Source: Bacteroidota bacterium
Lineage (GTDB): Bacteria; Bacteroidota; Bacteroidia; Chitinophagales; Chitinophagaceae
DNA length: 64,000 bases
Reading direction: 5' to 3'
Assembly (NCBI GenBank): GCA_023424015.1
Contig: JAFAEM010000004.1
Coordinates: 109,949 to 173,948 of the forward strand
In this document: piece by piece, positions 1-9,067 of the stretch
How the letters are laid out: every line of letters begins with the position of its first letter
Numbering within the stretch: the stretch's first letter is position 1
Notes under the pieces: model-generated
What the model was told of the DNA's origin: nothing
The model's database searches: none
What the model saw: only the letters and a program-made list of their open reading frames with translations
Position numbers and translations under genes: made by a program

Positions 1-1968
1 TATTCAAAAAATGTGATCGGGTCCGAAAAACTTGCGGAAAAGATTTATGGCGAGAATGACAATGATGTTGACCAGCTGACTTTTGTACGGGCCCGCCTGT
101 TTGACATGTTTATCGGCGACTGGGGCCGCTATATTGACAACTGGAGGTGGGCGGAATTTGATATGGGTAGCCATACCATTTACAAACCTGTACCCCGGGA
201 TCGCGACCATGCTTTTTCAAAGATTGACGGCTTTTATCCGAGGTTTGCAGCCTCCATACCCGGATGGAAACATTTGCAGGGGTTTGGTCACACCCTGAGA
301 AGTATCGGTGGATGGAATGTGTCAGGCAGGTCACTCGACCAGAAATTTCTCAACGAACTCAGCCTGGAGCAATGGTTGCAACAAGCAAGGGAACTACAAC
401 GTGTGCTGACCGATTCACTGATTGAAAATAGTGTTCGGCTAATGCCGCCGCAGATGTTTACCATCTCAGGACCAGAGATCATTGCAAAATTGAAGTCAAG
501 ACGGGGCGATTTACAGAAATATGCCCGGGATTATTACAAATACCTGGCGAAATCGGTGTCCGTATTAGGTTCTGAGAAAACTGAGAAGATAGAAGTCAAT
601 GTCTTACCAGAGCGAAAAGTAAGAGTAGATGTTTTCAAGATCAATAAGTCGGGTAATATCATCGACACGCCTTATTATTCGCGTGTTTATGATGGTGCGG
701 AAACTAAGGAGATTTTTATTTATGGCCTGGGCCAGCGTGATATTATTTCATTGAAAGGCGAGAAAAAGAACAGTATCGGTATCCGTATTATCGACCCGGA
801 GGATGAAGACTCCATTTACATGATTGGAGACCGAAGACAGATCAAGAAAATCCGTTTTTTTACCGGTGAAAAATTTGAATATGATACTATCCGCGATGAA
901 CGAGTGGATTTTTCTGTACTGCCGGTGATCACACCCTCGGCCTATAAGGCTTTCGATTTTGACCCGATGGATCTTTTCCCGAAGACAGGTATAAAGATCA
1001 GCGCCGGCGTTGTATATACGCACCAGCCCTGGCGTAAATCCGATTACATGATCACACATTCGTTTCACGTATTGCATGGATTTTTACGTAAGTCGCTAAA
1101 CGCCGGGTATGTGGGCCGGTTTCGACGTGGCCTGGGTGCATGGGATTTTCTAATAAAGGGCAGGGTGGATGACCCGGCCGTAGAAAATTATTTTGGAACT
1201 GGCAATCGCACCGAATTCGTGCATAAGAAAGAGCCCAATTATTACAGGACATTCAGCCAGCGGATTTATGGCGGAGTGGGCATTGAAAGAAATTTTGAAA
1301 AATTACATCATGCTGAAGTGTCGCTGATTTACCAGGCGGTTAAATATCGGAGAAAGGGTGGACATTACCTTGGCAATGGGATAAACATTGACCCTTCCGT
1401 ATTCAACCGGAAGCAGTTTGCGGGACTCGAAGTTGGCTATCGTTACGATCATACCAACGGTTCAATATGTCCTTCCAGGGGATTTACCTTCCAATTTGGA
1501 GGTGGTTTTTTGAAGAATTTGGCTGATACCGGATCAGCCTTTGCGAAGATGAATGCCATCGCAGGTTTCTACCTGCCTCTTAGCCGGTCGTTCATATTTG
1601 CTGTGAGAGCAGGTGGAGCCACTTTATTTGGCAATCCCGATTTCTATCACCTGAATCGCCTCGGTGGTAATGTGGAGTTAAGAGGATATGAAAGGGAGCG
1701 GTTTTATGGAAAAAGTATTTTTTATACCAACACAGAGTTGAGGTGGATAACCAATACAAAGAATTATTTTTTCAATGGCAGGATCGGGCTGATAGGATTT
1801 TATGATATTGGCCGGGTATGGATGCCGGAGGAGAAATCTTCACGCTGGCATGATGGTTATGGGATGGGTCTTGCCATTCTTCCCTTCAACAAGATCACCC
1901 TTATGGCCATGTATGGCTTATCAGATGAGGGCGATAACCTATTTTTCCGGGCGGAACTATTTTTCTGA
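1..1968 (+). CDS. BamA/TamA-like outer-membrane protein, 5' truncated by the window
   Basis: The reading frame is already open at base 1, so the true start lies upstream and the GTG at 13 is not trusted. The last ~300 residues look like the 16-strand surface antigen D15/BamA barrel: there is an LRGYERERFYG motif, which matches the conserved barrel RGY/RGF region, and the protein ends in aromatic LFFRAELFF, like an outer-membrane beta-signal. The visible N-terminal part (DMFIGDWGRYIDNW, then VPRDRDHAF) is a soluble domain that I know only from large Bacteroidota outer-membrane proteins, often joined to a metallophosphoesterase that would lie upstream. It probably sits in the outer membrane; substrate and role are unknown. 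Confidence 0.75.
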   Translation, partial: YSKNVIGSEKLAEKIYGENDNDVDQLTFVRARLFDMFIGDWGRYIDNWRWAEFDMGSHTIYKPVPRDRDHAFSKIDGFYPRFAASIPGWKHLQGFGHTLRSIGGWNVSGRSLDQKFLNELSLEQWLQQARELQRVLTDSLIENSVRLMPPQMFTISGPEIIAKLKSRRGDLQKYARDYYKYLAKSVSVLGSEKTEKIEVNVLPERKVRVDVFKINKSGNIIDTPYYSRVYDGAETKEIFIYGLGQRDIISLKGEKKNSIGIRIIDPEDEDSIYMIGDRRQIKKIRFFTGEKFEYDTIRDERVDFSVLPVITPSAYKAFDFDPMDLFPKTGIKISAGVVYTHQPWRKSDYMITHSFHVLHGFLRKSLNAGYVGRFRRGLGAWDFLIKGRVDDPAVENYFGTGNRTEFVHKKEPNYYRTFSQRIYGGVGIERNFEKLHHAEVSLIYQAVKYRRKGGHYLGNGINIDPSVFNRKQFAGLEVGYRYDHTNGSICPSRGFTFQFGGGFLKNLADTGSAFAKMNAIAGFYLPLSRSFIFAVRAGGATLFGNPDFYHLNRLGGNVELRGYERERFYGKSIFYTNTELRWITNTKNYFFNGRIGLIGFYDIGRVWMPEEKSSRWHDGYGMGLAILPFNKITLMAMYGLSDEGDNLFFRAELFF

Positions 1969-2117
1969 TCCCGTGCGTCAACTGGCAAAACCGCCAGGTA
2001 GTGTCTGCAATATAGACTGCTTAGTGTTATACTGATTTCACGGTAGAATTCATTTCCAGTTGGTAACGGCTTGGTAAAATCCTTATCTTCAAAACGCAGA
2101 TTCTATAAAATCGCTTT

Positions 2118-3347
2118 ATGCCGGATACCAAGAAATTTTTGCTGCCCATCATACTGGTCACTTCGCTATTTTTTCTTTGGGGATTTGCCTATGGACTGCT
2201 GGATGTGCTGAACAAACATTTCCAGGAAACACTGAATATTACGAAAGGACGTTCTATGTTGTTACAGGCTGCCTATTTCGGTGCATATTTTCTAATTGCG
2301 TTACCAGCCGGCCTGTTTATGCAAAGACGCGGCTACAAGAAAGGGATCATTTTTGGCCTCCTGCTTTATGCGACAGGAGCGTTATTATTTTACCCATCGG
2401 CACAGAACGCGAGTTTTAGCTTTTTCCTGCTGGCGCTATTTATACTGGCAAGCGGGCTTACCTTCCTTGAAACGGCCGCCAATCCTTATGTCACGGTTTT
2501 GGGAAAGCCCGAAACATCTGAGTTCCGGCTCAACCTTTCGCAAAGCTTCAATGGGGTAGGTGCATTTTTGGGACCGCTGGTAGGAGGGTTATTATTTTTT
2601 GGTGATGAATCTTCAACCGGCACAGCCGGACTTGAATCCGTACAATGGGTTTATATCGCCATCGCGGTCGTGGTGTTGGTAGTGGCTGCTTTTTTTCTAC
2701 GCACACCGATGCCTGAAATAGTGGAAGAAGATGCAAATTTTCGTAGCGACCAAAACGGAAAGGGACTTCTTCAACAGAGTCATTTTATTTGGGCTGTGGT
2801 GACTCAGTTTTTTTATGTGGCCGCCCAGGTCGGCATTGCTGCATTGTTTATCAATTATTGTACGGAAAAAGGATTGGATATCTCCAATGAGAAAGCATCC
2901 TATCTCCTATCAGGTAGTCTTTTGCTGTTTACAATCGGCAGATTTGCCGGTACGGCGCTCATGAAATGGGTAGCGCCGCACAAATTGCTGGCGATATACG
3001 CCTTCATCAACATCCTGCTTTCTGCCGGTGTGATCTGGCTACAGGGAATGATCTCGATTTATATCCTGATGGCGATTTTCTTTTTTGAATCGATCATGTT
3101 TCCCACCATTTTTGCATTGGGAGTGAAAAACCTGGGAAGCGCTACAAAAAAAGGTTCTTCCTTTATCATTATGTCGATAGTGGGCGGAGCGTTGGTACCA
3201 CTGGCCATGGGCGCACTGGCGGAGCGTTACTCCACCCCATTTTCATATATTATACCACTGGTTTGCTTTCTGATCGTTTTTGCTTTCGCGGTGTATGGAT
3301 ATAAGGTCAGGCAAGCCAACGATAAACAGGTAAATGCAATGTCATGA
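2118..3347 (+). CDS. fucP: L-fucose:H+ symporter, FucP-type MFS permease
   Basis: This 409-residue protein has about 12 hydrophobic segments and the FucP family layout: an N-terminal LFFLWGFAYGLLDVLNKHFQ segment, a GYKKG loop after TM2, and FLETAANPYVTVLG in TM4, which is a hallmark of the FucP/GluP sugar:proton symporters. It would import L-fucose across the inner membrane. It is the first gene of a tight operon, and its stop overlaps the start of the mutarotase gene (ATGA). All downstream genes fit L-fucose breakdown, which supports fucose over glucose or galactose as substrate. No clear promoter was seen in the 149 bases upstream. Confidence 0.9.
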   Translation: MPDTKKFLLPIILVTSLFFLWGFAYGLLDVLNKHFQETLNITKGRSMLLQAAYFGAYFLIALPAGLFMQRRGYKKGIIFGLLLYATGALLFYPSAQNASFSFFLLALFILASGLTFLETAANPYVTVLGKPETSEFRLNLSQSFNGVGAFLGPLVGGLLFFGDESSTGTAGLESVQWVYIAIAVVVLVVAAFFLRTPMPEIVEEDANFRSDQNGKGLLQQSHFIWAVVTQFFYVAAQVGIAALFINYCTEKGLDISNEKASYLLSGSLLLFTIGRFAGTALMKWVAPHKLLAIYAFINILLSAGVIWLQGMISIYILMAIFFFESIMFPTIFALGVKNLGSATKKGSSFIIMSIVGGALVPLAMGALAERYSTPFSYIIPLVCFLIVFAFAVYGYKVRQANDKQVNAMS

Positions 3348-3676
3348 AACGTTATTGTCTGGCGCTTGATCTCGTCGATGACGAAGAACTGATCCGGGAG
3401 TATGAGGCTTATCACAGGCAGGTATGGCCCGAGGTAAAAGAAAGTATTGTGGCGTCGGGGATCGAGGATATGGAAATTTATCGATTTGCCAACCGGCTCT
3501 TTATGATCATGGATGTATCGGACAAGTTTAGCTTTTCCCAAAAAAAGGAGGCTGATGCAATAAACCCGAAGGTACAGGAATGGGAAAAGCAGATGTGGAA
3601 ATACCAACAGGCCATTCCGGGGGCAAAGCAGGGTGACAAATGGGTATTGATGGATAAAATATTTTCATTGAAATAA
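3344..3676 (+). CDS. L-fucose/L-rhamnose mutarotase (RhaM family, DUF718)
   Basis: At 110 residues this is the usual length for RhaM-type mutarotases, which interconvert alpha and beta pyranose anomers. The segment YEAYHRQVWPEV (His24) matches the family active-site region with its catalytic histidine, and DKWVLMDKIF is the conserved C-terminal strand. It overlaps fucP by 4 bases and the next gene starts one base after its stop, so translation is probably coupled. In this setting it would supply the anomer used by fucose dehydrogenase. RhaM-like proteins act on both rhamnose and fucose; fucose is inferred from the neighbours. Confidence 0.85.
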   Translation: MKRYCLALDLVDDEELIREYEAYHRQVWPEVKESIVASGIEDMEIYRFANRLFMIMDVSDKFSFSQKKEADAINPKVQEWEKQMWKYQQAIPGAKQGDKWVLMDKIFSLK

Positions 3677-3677
3677 T

Positions 3678-4451
3678 ATGTTTGCGTTAACGGGGAAAAT
3701 AGCAATAGTTACAGGAGCTGGCAGCGGAATCGGGCGGGCGATCGCTACGCGTTTTGCGCAACAGGGTGCTCATGTTCATATTCTCGATTTTGATGAGACT
3801 GCTGCCAGGAACGTGGTAGAAGAGATCACCCGGGGATCAGGGCAGGCTTCTTTTTTCACCTGCGATGTTAGTGATCAAAAACAGGTAATAAAGATTGTAA
3901 ATGAAATTTTTGAAAAACAAAAAGCCATCGATATTCTCGTCAATAACGCAGGAATAGCGCATGTAGGAAATGCAGAGACCACAAATGAAGCTGAGTTTAC
4001 CCGGCTCTTCAATGTGAATGTAAAAGGTGTCTATAATCTGCTGCATGCCGTCTTGCCTTATATGAAAGAAAAAGGTGGAGCGATACTCAACATGGCCTCG
4101 GTGGCTTCGGCTGTTGGTATACCCGACCGTTTTGCATATACCATGACCAAAGGTGCTGTGGTAGGTATGACGCTTTCTACGGCAAAGGACTATATCCGGT
4201 TTAAAATCCGTTGTAATTGTATTTCACCAGCGCGGGTGCATACACCATTTGTAGATGGTTTTATCAGTAAGAACTACCCCGGGCGTGAAAAGGAAATGTT
4301 TGATAAATTATCCGCCACCCAGCCAATAGGACGAATGGCAAAACCAGAGGAAATTGCATACCTGGCCTTGTACCTGTGCAGTGATGAAGCGGCATTTGTT
4401 ACAGGTTGTGATTATCCCATCGATGGAGGATTTGTTAAATTGAATAACTAA
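3678..4451 (+). CDS. SDR oxidoreductase, probable 2-keto-3-deoxy-L-fuconate dehydrogenase
   Basis: This 257-residue classical short-chain dehydrogenase has the TGAGSGIG nucleotide-binding loop near residue 13, an NNAG motif, and an intact YTMTK active site (Tyr154, Lys158). The C-terminal half (RCNCISPARVHTPFVDGF) resembles the 2-keto-3-deoxy-L-fuconate/L-rhamnonate dehydrogenases that give the 2,4-diketo acid with NAD+. Its position directly before the FAH-family hydrolase that would cleave the diketo product supports this. A second SDR in the operon is assigned to the first oxidation. The two assignments rest on sequence resemblance and context. Confidence 0.75.
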   Translation: MFALTGKIAIVTGAGSGIGRAIATRFAQQGAHVHILDFDETAARNVVEEITRGSGQASFFTCDVSDQKQVIKIVNEIFEKQKAIDILVNNAGIAHVGNAETTNEAEFTRLFNVNVKGVYNLLHAVLPYMKEKGGAILNMASVASAVGIPDRFAYTMTKGAVVGMTLSTAKDYIRFKIRCNCISPARVHTPFVDGFISKNYPGREKEMFDKLSATQPIGRMAKPEEIAYLALYLCSDEAAFVTGCDYPIDGGFVKLNN

Positions 4452-4516
4452 ATGATCAGCGGGTTGTTGAAATAATGACGGAAAGTCAACTCACACCCCC
4501 GCAAAATATTATACGT

Positions 4517-5380
4517 ATGAAATTAATTCGGTATGGCGAGCCGGGCAGGGAAAGACCCGGCGTTTGTATCAATGAAGAGTGTTTTGATGTTTCCGGGTTT
4601 ATCCAGGATTATGACGAGAATTTTTTTAACTATGGAGGTATCCAGCACCTTGCATGGATGTTGGAACAAAACAGGACGATCCTGCGCAAGGTGCCCGATG
4701 GTTCAAGAATTGGCGCGCCTATGGCCAGGCCTTCCAAGATCGTATGTATTGGTTTGAACTACGCCGATCATGCTAAAGAAACAGGAGCAGCCCTCCCTCC
4801 GGAGCCTGTGATATTTATGAAGTCAACGACTGCCATAACAGGCCCATTCGATAACATCATTATTCCAAGGGATTCCGTAAAAACCGACTGGGAGGTTGAG
4901 CTGGCCGTGGTTATTAGTAAGAAGGCCAGCTATGTGAACGAGCAGGATGCCATGGATTTCGTGGCCGGTTATTGCCTGCACAACGATATCAGCGAGCGTG
5001 AATTCCAGCTTGAAAGGAACGGCACCTGGGATAAGGGCAAGGGCTGCGATACCTTTGCGCCGCTGGGTCCCTGGCTTGCAACAAAAGATGAGATCCCCGA
5101 TACAGATAATCTTAGGCTTTGGCTAAAAGTGAATGATAAGATGATGCAGGACGGTACTACAGCAAATTTGATCTTTAAAATACCCTTCCTGGTTTCGTAT
5201 GTGAGCAGGTTCATGACCCTGTTGCCAGGCGATGTGATCTCGACCGGCACGCCTGCCGGAGTGGGGCTGGGATTCAACCCGCCGGTTTATCTTAAACCCG
5301 GCGATGTGGTGGAACTGGGGATCGACGGTCTGGGTGTATCCAGGCAAAACTGCGTGGCCTATACACCCACGAACGTCTAA
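4517..5380 (+). CDS. Fumarylacetoacetate-hydrolase family enzyme, probable 2,4-diketo-3-deoxy-L-fuconate hydrolase
   Basis: The FAH fold is clear: the KIVCIGLNYADHAKE motif, an EPVIFMKSTTAITGP stretch, the metal-binding TDWEVELAVVI segment, GKGCDTFAPLGPW, and the STGTPAGVGLG motif near the C-terminus. The start at 4517 (MKLIRYGE) is chosen because family members begin exactly there; an upstream ATG at 4475 would add 14 unrelated residues. The enzyme would hydrolyse 2,4-diketo-3-deoxy-L-fuconate to pyruvate and L-lactate, the last step of the non-phosphorylative fucose route. Position after the SDR gene fits this. The generic alternative is an acylpyruvate hydrolase. Confidence 0.8.
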   Translation: MKLIRYGEPGRERPGVCINEECFDVSGFIQDYDENFFNYGGIQHLAWMLEQNRTILRKVPDGSRIGAPMARPSKIVCIGLNYADHAKETGAALPPEPVIFMKSTTAITGPFDNIIIPRDSVKTDWEVELAVVISKKASYVNEQDAMDFVAGYCLHNDISEREFQLERNGTWDKGKGCDTFAPLGPWLATKDEIPDTDNLRLWLKVNDKMMQDGTTANLIFKIPFLVSYVSRFMTLLPGDVISTGTPAGVGLGFNPPVYLKPGDVVELGIDGLGVSRQNCVAYTPTNV

Positions 5381-5408
5381 TTCGTTTTGCAGGCATTAAT
5401 TATTTACT

Positions 5409-6311
5409 ATGTCCAACCGCTTACTATATAATCCCGCTATGGAAGAACAGGATGGCGATCACCCTGACACACCGGAGGCATTTGAAGGCATAATCGACTC
5501 CCATGTACATTTTTGGAAGTATGACAGGAAACGGGATGGCTGGATTACCAATAAGATGAAACTGTTGCAGGAGGACTATCTCCCGCCCACGTTGGCAGGT
5601 ACGTTAAAAAGAAATGGGGTGGAAGGTTGTATCGCCATCCAGGTAGATCAGTCTGAACTGGAAACGCATTTCCTGGTGGAGCTGGCAAAAACATTTCCGA
5701 TCATTAAAGGCGTAGTGGGTTGGGTTGACTTTCGAAATGAAAAAATTGCTGAAAGGTTGCAAAATTTTTCGCAGTACCCGATTATCAAAGGCTGGCGGCA
5801 TATTGTACAATCGGAGCCGGATGATTTTTTGCTGGATCCCGTTTTTCAGAAGGGAGTCAGTTTATTGTCAAATTTTGGATATACCTATGATATACTTATC
5901 TATCCCCCGCAACTAAGGTCAGCCCTGGAGTTTGTAGACAGGTTTCCTGAGCAGAAGCTGGTGATCGATCACTGTGCCAAGCCGAATATCGCTGATAAGG
6001 AATTCGATCAATGGGCATCACTGATAAAGCAAATAGCTCAGCATTCTAATGTTTATTGCAAACTTTCGGGGCTATTCACAGAGGCCAGGTGGAAACATTG
6101 GAGCCCCGGTGAATTTTATCCTTATCTCGATACCGTTTTTGAATCTTTTGGTACAGACAGGCTTTTGTTCGGCAGCGACTGGCCGGTCATGCTATTATCG
6201 GGTATGTATGTGCAATGGAAAAGCTTGTTGGAAAAATACATGGAAGATTTTGATATAAAAGAGAAGAAGAAAGTATTTGGACAAAACGCCACCCAATTTT
6301 ATAATTTATAA
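5409..6311 (+). CDS. Amidohydrolase-family L-fuconolactonase
   Basis: This TIM-barrel amidohydrolase of the lactonase (COG3618) branch has 300 residues, with metal-site motifs DSHVHFW (His32, His34), VIDHCAKPN (His188) and LLFGSDWPV (Asp257). It would open L-fucono-1,5-lactone to L-fuconate. Most relatives start a few residues before the HxH motif, so the extra N-terminal stretch is unusual; ATG 5439 is an alternative start. The next gene begins 2 bases after its stop, which argues for a shared transcript with the fucose dehydrogenase that makes its substrate. Confidence 0.85.
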   Translation: MSNRLLYNPAMEEQDGDHPDTPEAFEGIIDSHVHFWKYDRKRDGWITNKMKLLQEDYLPPTLAGTLKRNGVEGCIAIQVDQSELETHFLVELAKTFPIIKGVVGWVDFRNEKIAERLQNFSQYPIIKGWRHIVQSEPDDFLLDPVFQKGVSLLSNFGYTYDILIYPPQLRSALEFVDRFPEQKLVIDHCAKPNIADKEFDQWASLIKQIAQHSNVYCKLSGLFTEARWKHWSPGEFYPYLDTVFESFGTDRLLFGSDWPVMLLSGMYVQWKSLLEKYMEDFDIKEKKKVFGQNATQFYNL

Positions 6312-6313
6312 CC

Positions 6314-7093
6314 ATGGACCTGAAGTTAAAAGATAAGATCATGCTCGTGACCGGCGGGGCGAAAGGTATCGGGTTGGGTATTGCCAAAACCCTGGCGGCT
6401 GAGGGTTCGCAGGTGGTCATCATCGGAAGGAATGAAGCCGATAATATAGCTGCGGTTTCCGAAATCGAAAAGACCGGGGGGAAAGCAACTCAATTTGTTG
6501 CGGAGTTGTCGATACCTCAACAGTGCGACCAGGCAGTGGAGCAAGCCGTGAAGCAATTTGGCCGTATCGATGGGCTGGTCAATAATGCGGGCGTGAATGA
6601 TGGCGTTAGCCTGGAGCATGGTGACTATACCAGTTTTATAAAGAGCCTGCACAGCAACCTGGTCCATTATTATATGATGGCCCATTTTGCATTGCCCGAA
6701 TTAAAAAAATCGAAAGGCGCGATAGTAAATATTTCTTCTAAGACGGCTGAAACAGGCCAGGGTGGTACCTCCGCTTACGCGGCATCAAATGGCGGTCGTA
6801 ATGCGCTTACAAGGGAATGGGCGGTGGAGCTAATTAAATATGGTATACGGGTAAATGCGGTTGTGGTGGCAGAATGCTTTACCCCGCTTTATGAAAAGTG
6901 GATACGCACATTGCCCAACCCGCAGGAAAAGCTGGAGGAGATCACATCCAGGATTCCCCTGGGACAAAGAATGACAACGACCGGGGAGATCGCTAATATG
7001 GTAGCATTTCTATTGAGTGAACAATCCAGTCATACCACCGGGCAGATCATACATGTGGATGGCGGGTATGTTCATCTGGATAGAGCACTTTAG
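6314..7093 (+). CDS. SDR oxidoreductase, probable L-fucose dehydrogenase; catalytic Lys replaced by Asn
   Basis: This 259-residue SDR has a TGGAKGIG cofactor loop (13-20), NNAGVNDG, and NISSKTAETGQGGTSAY, which closely resembles known L-fucose dehydrogenases that oxidise L-fucose to fucono-lactone. Ser142 and Tyr155 of the catalytic set are present, but the lysine expected four residues after Tyr (YxxxK) is Asn159, codon AAT at 6788-6790. The rest of the protein is intact, and the C-terminal GQIIHVDGGYVH is typical. Either this branch uses a different proton relay or activity is reduced. It sits 2 bases after the lactonase gene. Confidence 0.75.
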   Translation: MDLKLKDKIMLVTGGAKGIGLGIAKTLAAEGSQVVIIGRNEADNIAAVSEIEKTGGKATQFVAELSIPQQCDQAVEQAVKQFGRIDGLVNNAGVNDGVSLEHGDYTSFIKSLHSNLVHYYMMAHFALPELKKSKGAIVNISSKTAETGQGGTSAYAASNGGRNALTREWAVELIKYGIRVNAVVVAECFTPLYEKWIRTLPNPQEKLEEITSRIPLGQRMTTTGEIANMVAFLLSEQSSHTTGQIIHVDGGYVHLDRAL

Positions 7094-7185
7094 GTTAGGT
7101 CAAAGCGGGTAATTTGAGATAATGATCATATTGAAATAATGCTGTCTTTGAAAACTAACGCGTCAAAGTGGAAAAAAGGAATTAT

Positions 7186-8823
7186 ATGAAGCAAAGAGTT
7201 TTAAAAATTCATCCCAAGGATAATGTACTGGTAGCGCTGCAAAACCTCGTAAAGGGCGAAACGATACAATATGAAGGTGAAGCGTACATACTGCAGGAAG
7301 ATATTAGCGCCAAGCATAAATTTTTTATGCACGATATGAATACGGGTGACAAGGTCATCATGTATGGCGTCCTGGTTGGCACGGTGCAGTCGGCGGTAAG
7401 CAGGGGGAGTAAAATGGCAACTGCCAATACAAAACATGCGGCGGAACCCTATTCATACCGCCCCTTTCATTATCAATGGCAGGCCCCGGATGTGTCGAAG
7501 TTTAAGGGCCGTGTATTTCAGGGTTACCATCGGAGTGATGGAAAAGTAGGCACAGCCAACTACTGGCTTTTTATTCCAACTGTTTTTTGCGAGAACAGGA
7601 ACCTGGATGTGATCCGCGAAGCGCTGCACAACGAACTTGGCTATGCTGTAACAGACAGGTATAAACATTATGCGAAACGCCTGGTACAAGCCTGGCAAAG
7701 TGGTCAGGATATTACAGGTATAGACCTTCCGCCCGTGGCCGAAAAGGAGAATCGGGTATTTAAAAATATTGATGGTATTAAGTTTTTAAATCACCAGGGC
7801 GGTTGTGGAGGTACGAGACAGGACGCCGCGACACTAAGCAAACTCTTAGCGGCATATGCAGATCATCCTAATGTAGCCGGTGTAACTATCATGAGCCTTG
7901 GTTGCCAGAACCTGCAGGTGCCGCAGCTACTGCAGGATATCAAAGATCGAAATCCGGGTTTCAAAAAGCCGCTACTTGTATTTGAACAACAACAATCGCA
8001 AAGTGAAGAGCAACTGATCGCGGCGGCTATTCGCACCAGCTTCGAGGGGATGGTGGAAGCCAATAAGATCGAACGTCAGCCGGCTACTCTCGACAAATTA
8101 ACAGTCGGGGTGAAATGCGGTGGCAGCGATGGATTCAGTGGTATATCCGCCAATCCCGCCATAGGATATTGCAGTGATCTGCTGGTGGCTTTAGGTGCGA
8201 AAATTCTGCTGGCAGAATTTCCTGAGTTGTGTGGTGCTGAGCAGGAGCTGATCGACCGCACGAGGGATGAGGCTGCCGCGCACAAGTTTATACGCCTGAT
8301 GCAGGACTATAACCAGGAAGCGCATCGCGTGGGATCGGGTTTTCATATGAACCCCTCGCCGGGGAATATTAAAGATGGCCTGATCACGGATGCTATCAAA
8401 AGTACCGGTGCGGCAAAAAAGGGTGGCACTTCACCCGTAGAAGATGTGTTGGATTATACAGAGCCCGCTACAAAACCCGGTTTGAATCTTGTATGTACGC
8501 CAGGCAACGATGTAGAAGCCACCACTGGCAAAGCTGCGGCGGGAGCCACGCTTATTTTATTTACGACGGGACTGGGTACACCTACCGGTAATCCCGTTTG
8601 TCCTACTATTAAGATCTCCACCAACTCGTCACTTGCCAGAAGAATGAGTGATATCATTGACATTGACACCGGCCCGATCATTGAGGGTGAAAAAACAATT
8701 GAGCAGATGGGCGAAGAGATCCTCGAATATTGTATCAGGGCTGCGAGCGGCGAAATAATTCCCAAAGCCGTCCTCCTGAACCAGGATGATTTTATTCCGT
8801 GGAAAAGAGGGGTTTCACTTTAA
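7186..8823 (+). CDS. UxaA-family sugar-acid dehydratase, probable L-fuconate dehydratase
   Basis: The start at 7186 (MKQRVLKIHP) is preferred over the GTG at 7168 because AAAAAAGGA lies just upstream. The 545-residue protein has an N-terminal SAF-like domain (about residues 1-80) and the altronate/galactarate dehydratase body, with FLNHQGGCGGTRQD, TIMSLGCQNLQ, GVKCGGSDGFSG and a C-terminal GLGTPTGNPVCPTIKI. The family dehydrates sugar acids using iron. No enolase-superfamily L-fuconate dehydratase is present, yet all other steps are, so this gene most simply fills that step. Campylobacter jejuni has a comparable fucose locus with a UxaA-like gene. Altronate dehydratase is the fallback call. 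Confidence 0.8.
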   Translation: MKQRVLKIHPKDNVLVALQNLVKGETIQYEGEAYILQEDISAKHKFFMHDMNTGDKVIMYGVLVGTVQSAVSRGSKMATANTKHAAEPYSYRPFHYQWQAPDVSKFKGRVFQGYHRSDGKVGTANYWLFIPTVFCENRNLDVIREALHNELGYAVTDRYKHYAKRLVQAWQSGQDITGIDLPPVAEKENRVFKNIDGIKFLNHQGGCGGTRQDAATLSKLLAAYADHPNVAGVTIMSLGCQNLQVPQLLQDIKDRNPGFKKPLLVFEQQQSQSEEQLIAAAIRTSFEGMVEANKIERQPATLDKLTVGVKCGGSDGFSGISANPAIGYCSDLLVALGAKILLAEFPELCGAEQELIDRTRDEAAAHKFIRLMQDYNQEAHRVGSGFHMNPSPGNIKDGLITDAIKSTGAAKKGGTSPVEDVLDYTEPATKPGLNLVCTPGNDVEATTGKAAAGATLILFTTGLGTPTGNPVCPTIKISTNSSLARRMSDIIDIDTGPIIEGEKTIEQMGEEILEYCIRAASGEIIPKAVLLNQDDFIPWKRGVSL

Positions 8824-9067
8824 GGGATCGGGACCCGGGAGCTATCGGCTGGTAATTTGGAATCATCGGAAACTGTTATGTTTGTTGGACGTAGTTCAAA
8901 TGTTTCGATGTGTCAGAAACCACAGCGCACACAGCGGAGTATTAGCATCATGTCCTGTTCTCCGAAGCAGATTTGTAACACGTAGACGCCATTCGCTGTG
9001 CTCGCGGTGCCCGCCGTGGTTTATCGTACTCCAGAGTTCCACTGACAATGATGATTGCAAATTCCCA
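8824..9067. repeat. Gene-free gap with an imperfect inverted repeat
   Basis: The 244 bases between the convergent dehydratase and htpG genes show no coding sequence. Bases 8917-8936 (AAACCACAGCGCACACAGCG) and 8994-9022 (CGCTGTG to CCGTGGTTT) are imperfect inverted copies. They look like the ACCACAGAG/CACAGCG-type intergenic repeats that recur in many bacterial genomes. No U-tract terminator is visible. Confidence 0.4.

Noticed and set aside
7186..8823. Altronate dehydratase in a hexuronate pathway
   Set aside because: No uxaB, uxaC or other hexuronate gene is near and the operon is otherwise for fucose, so fuconate is preferred though not proven.
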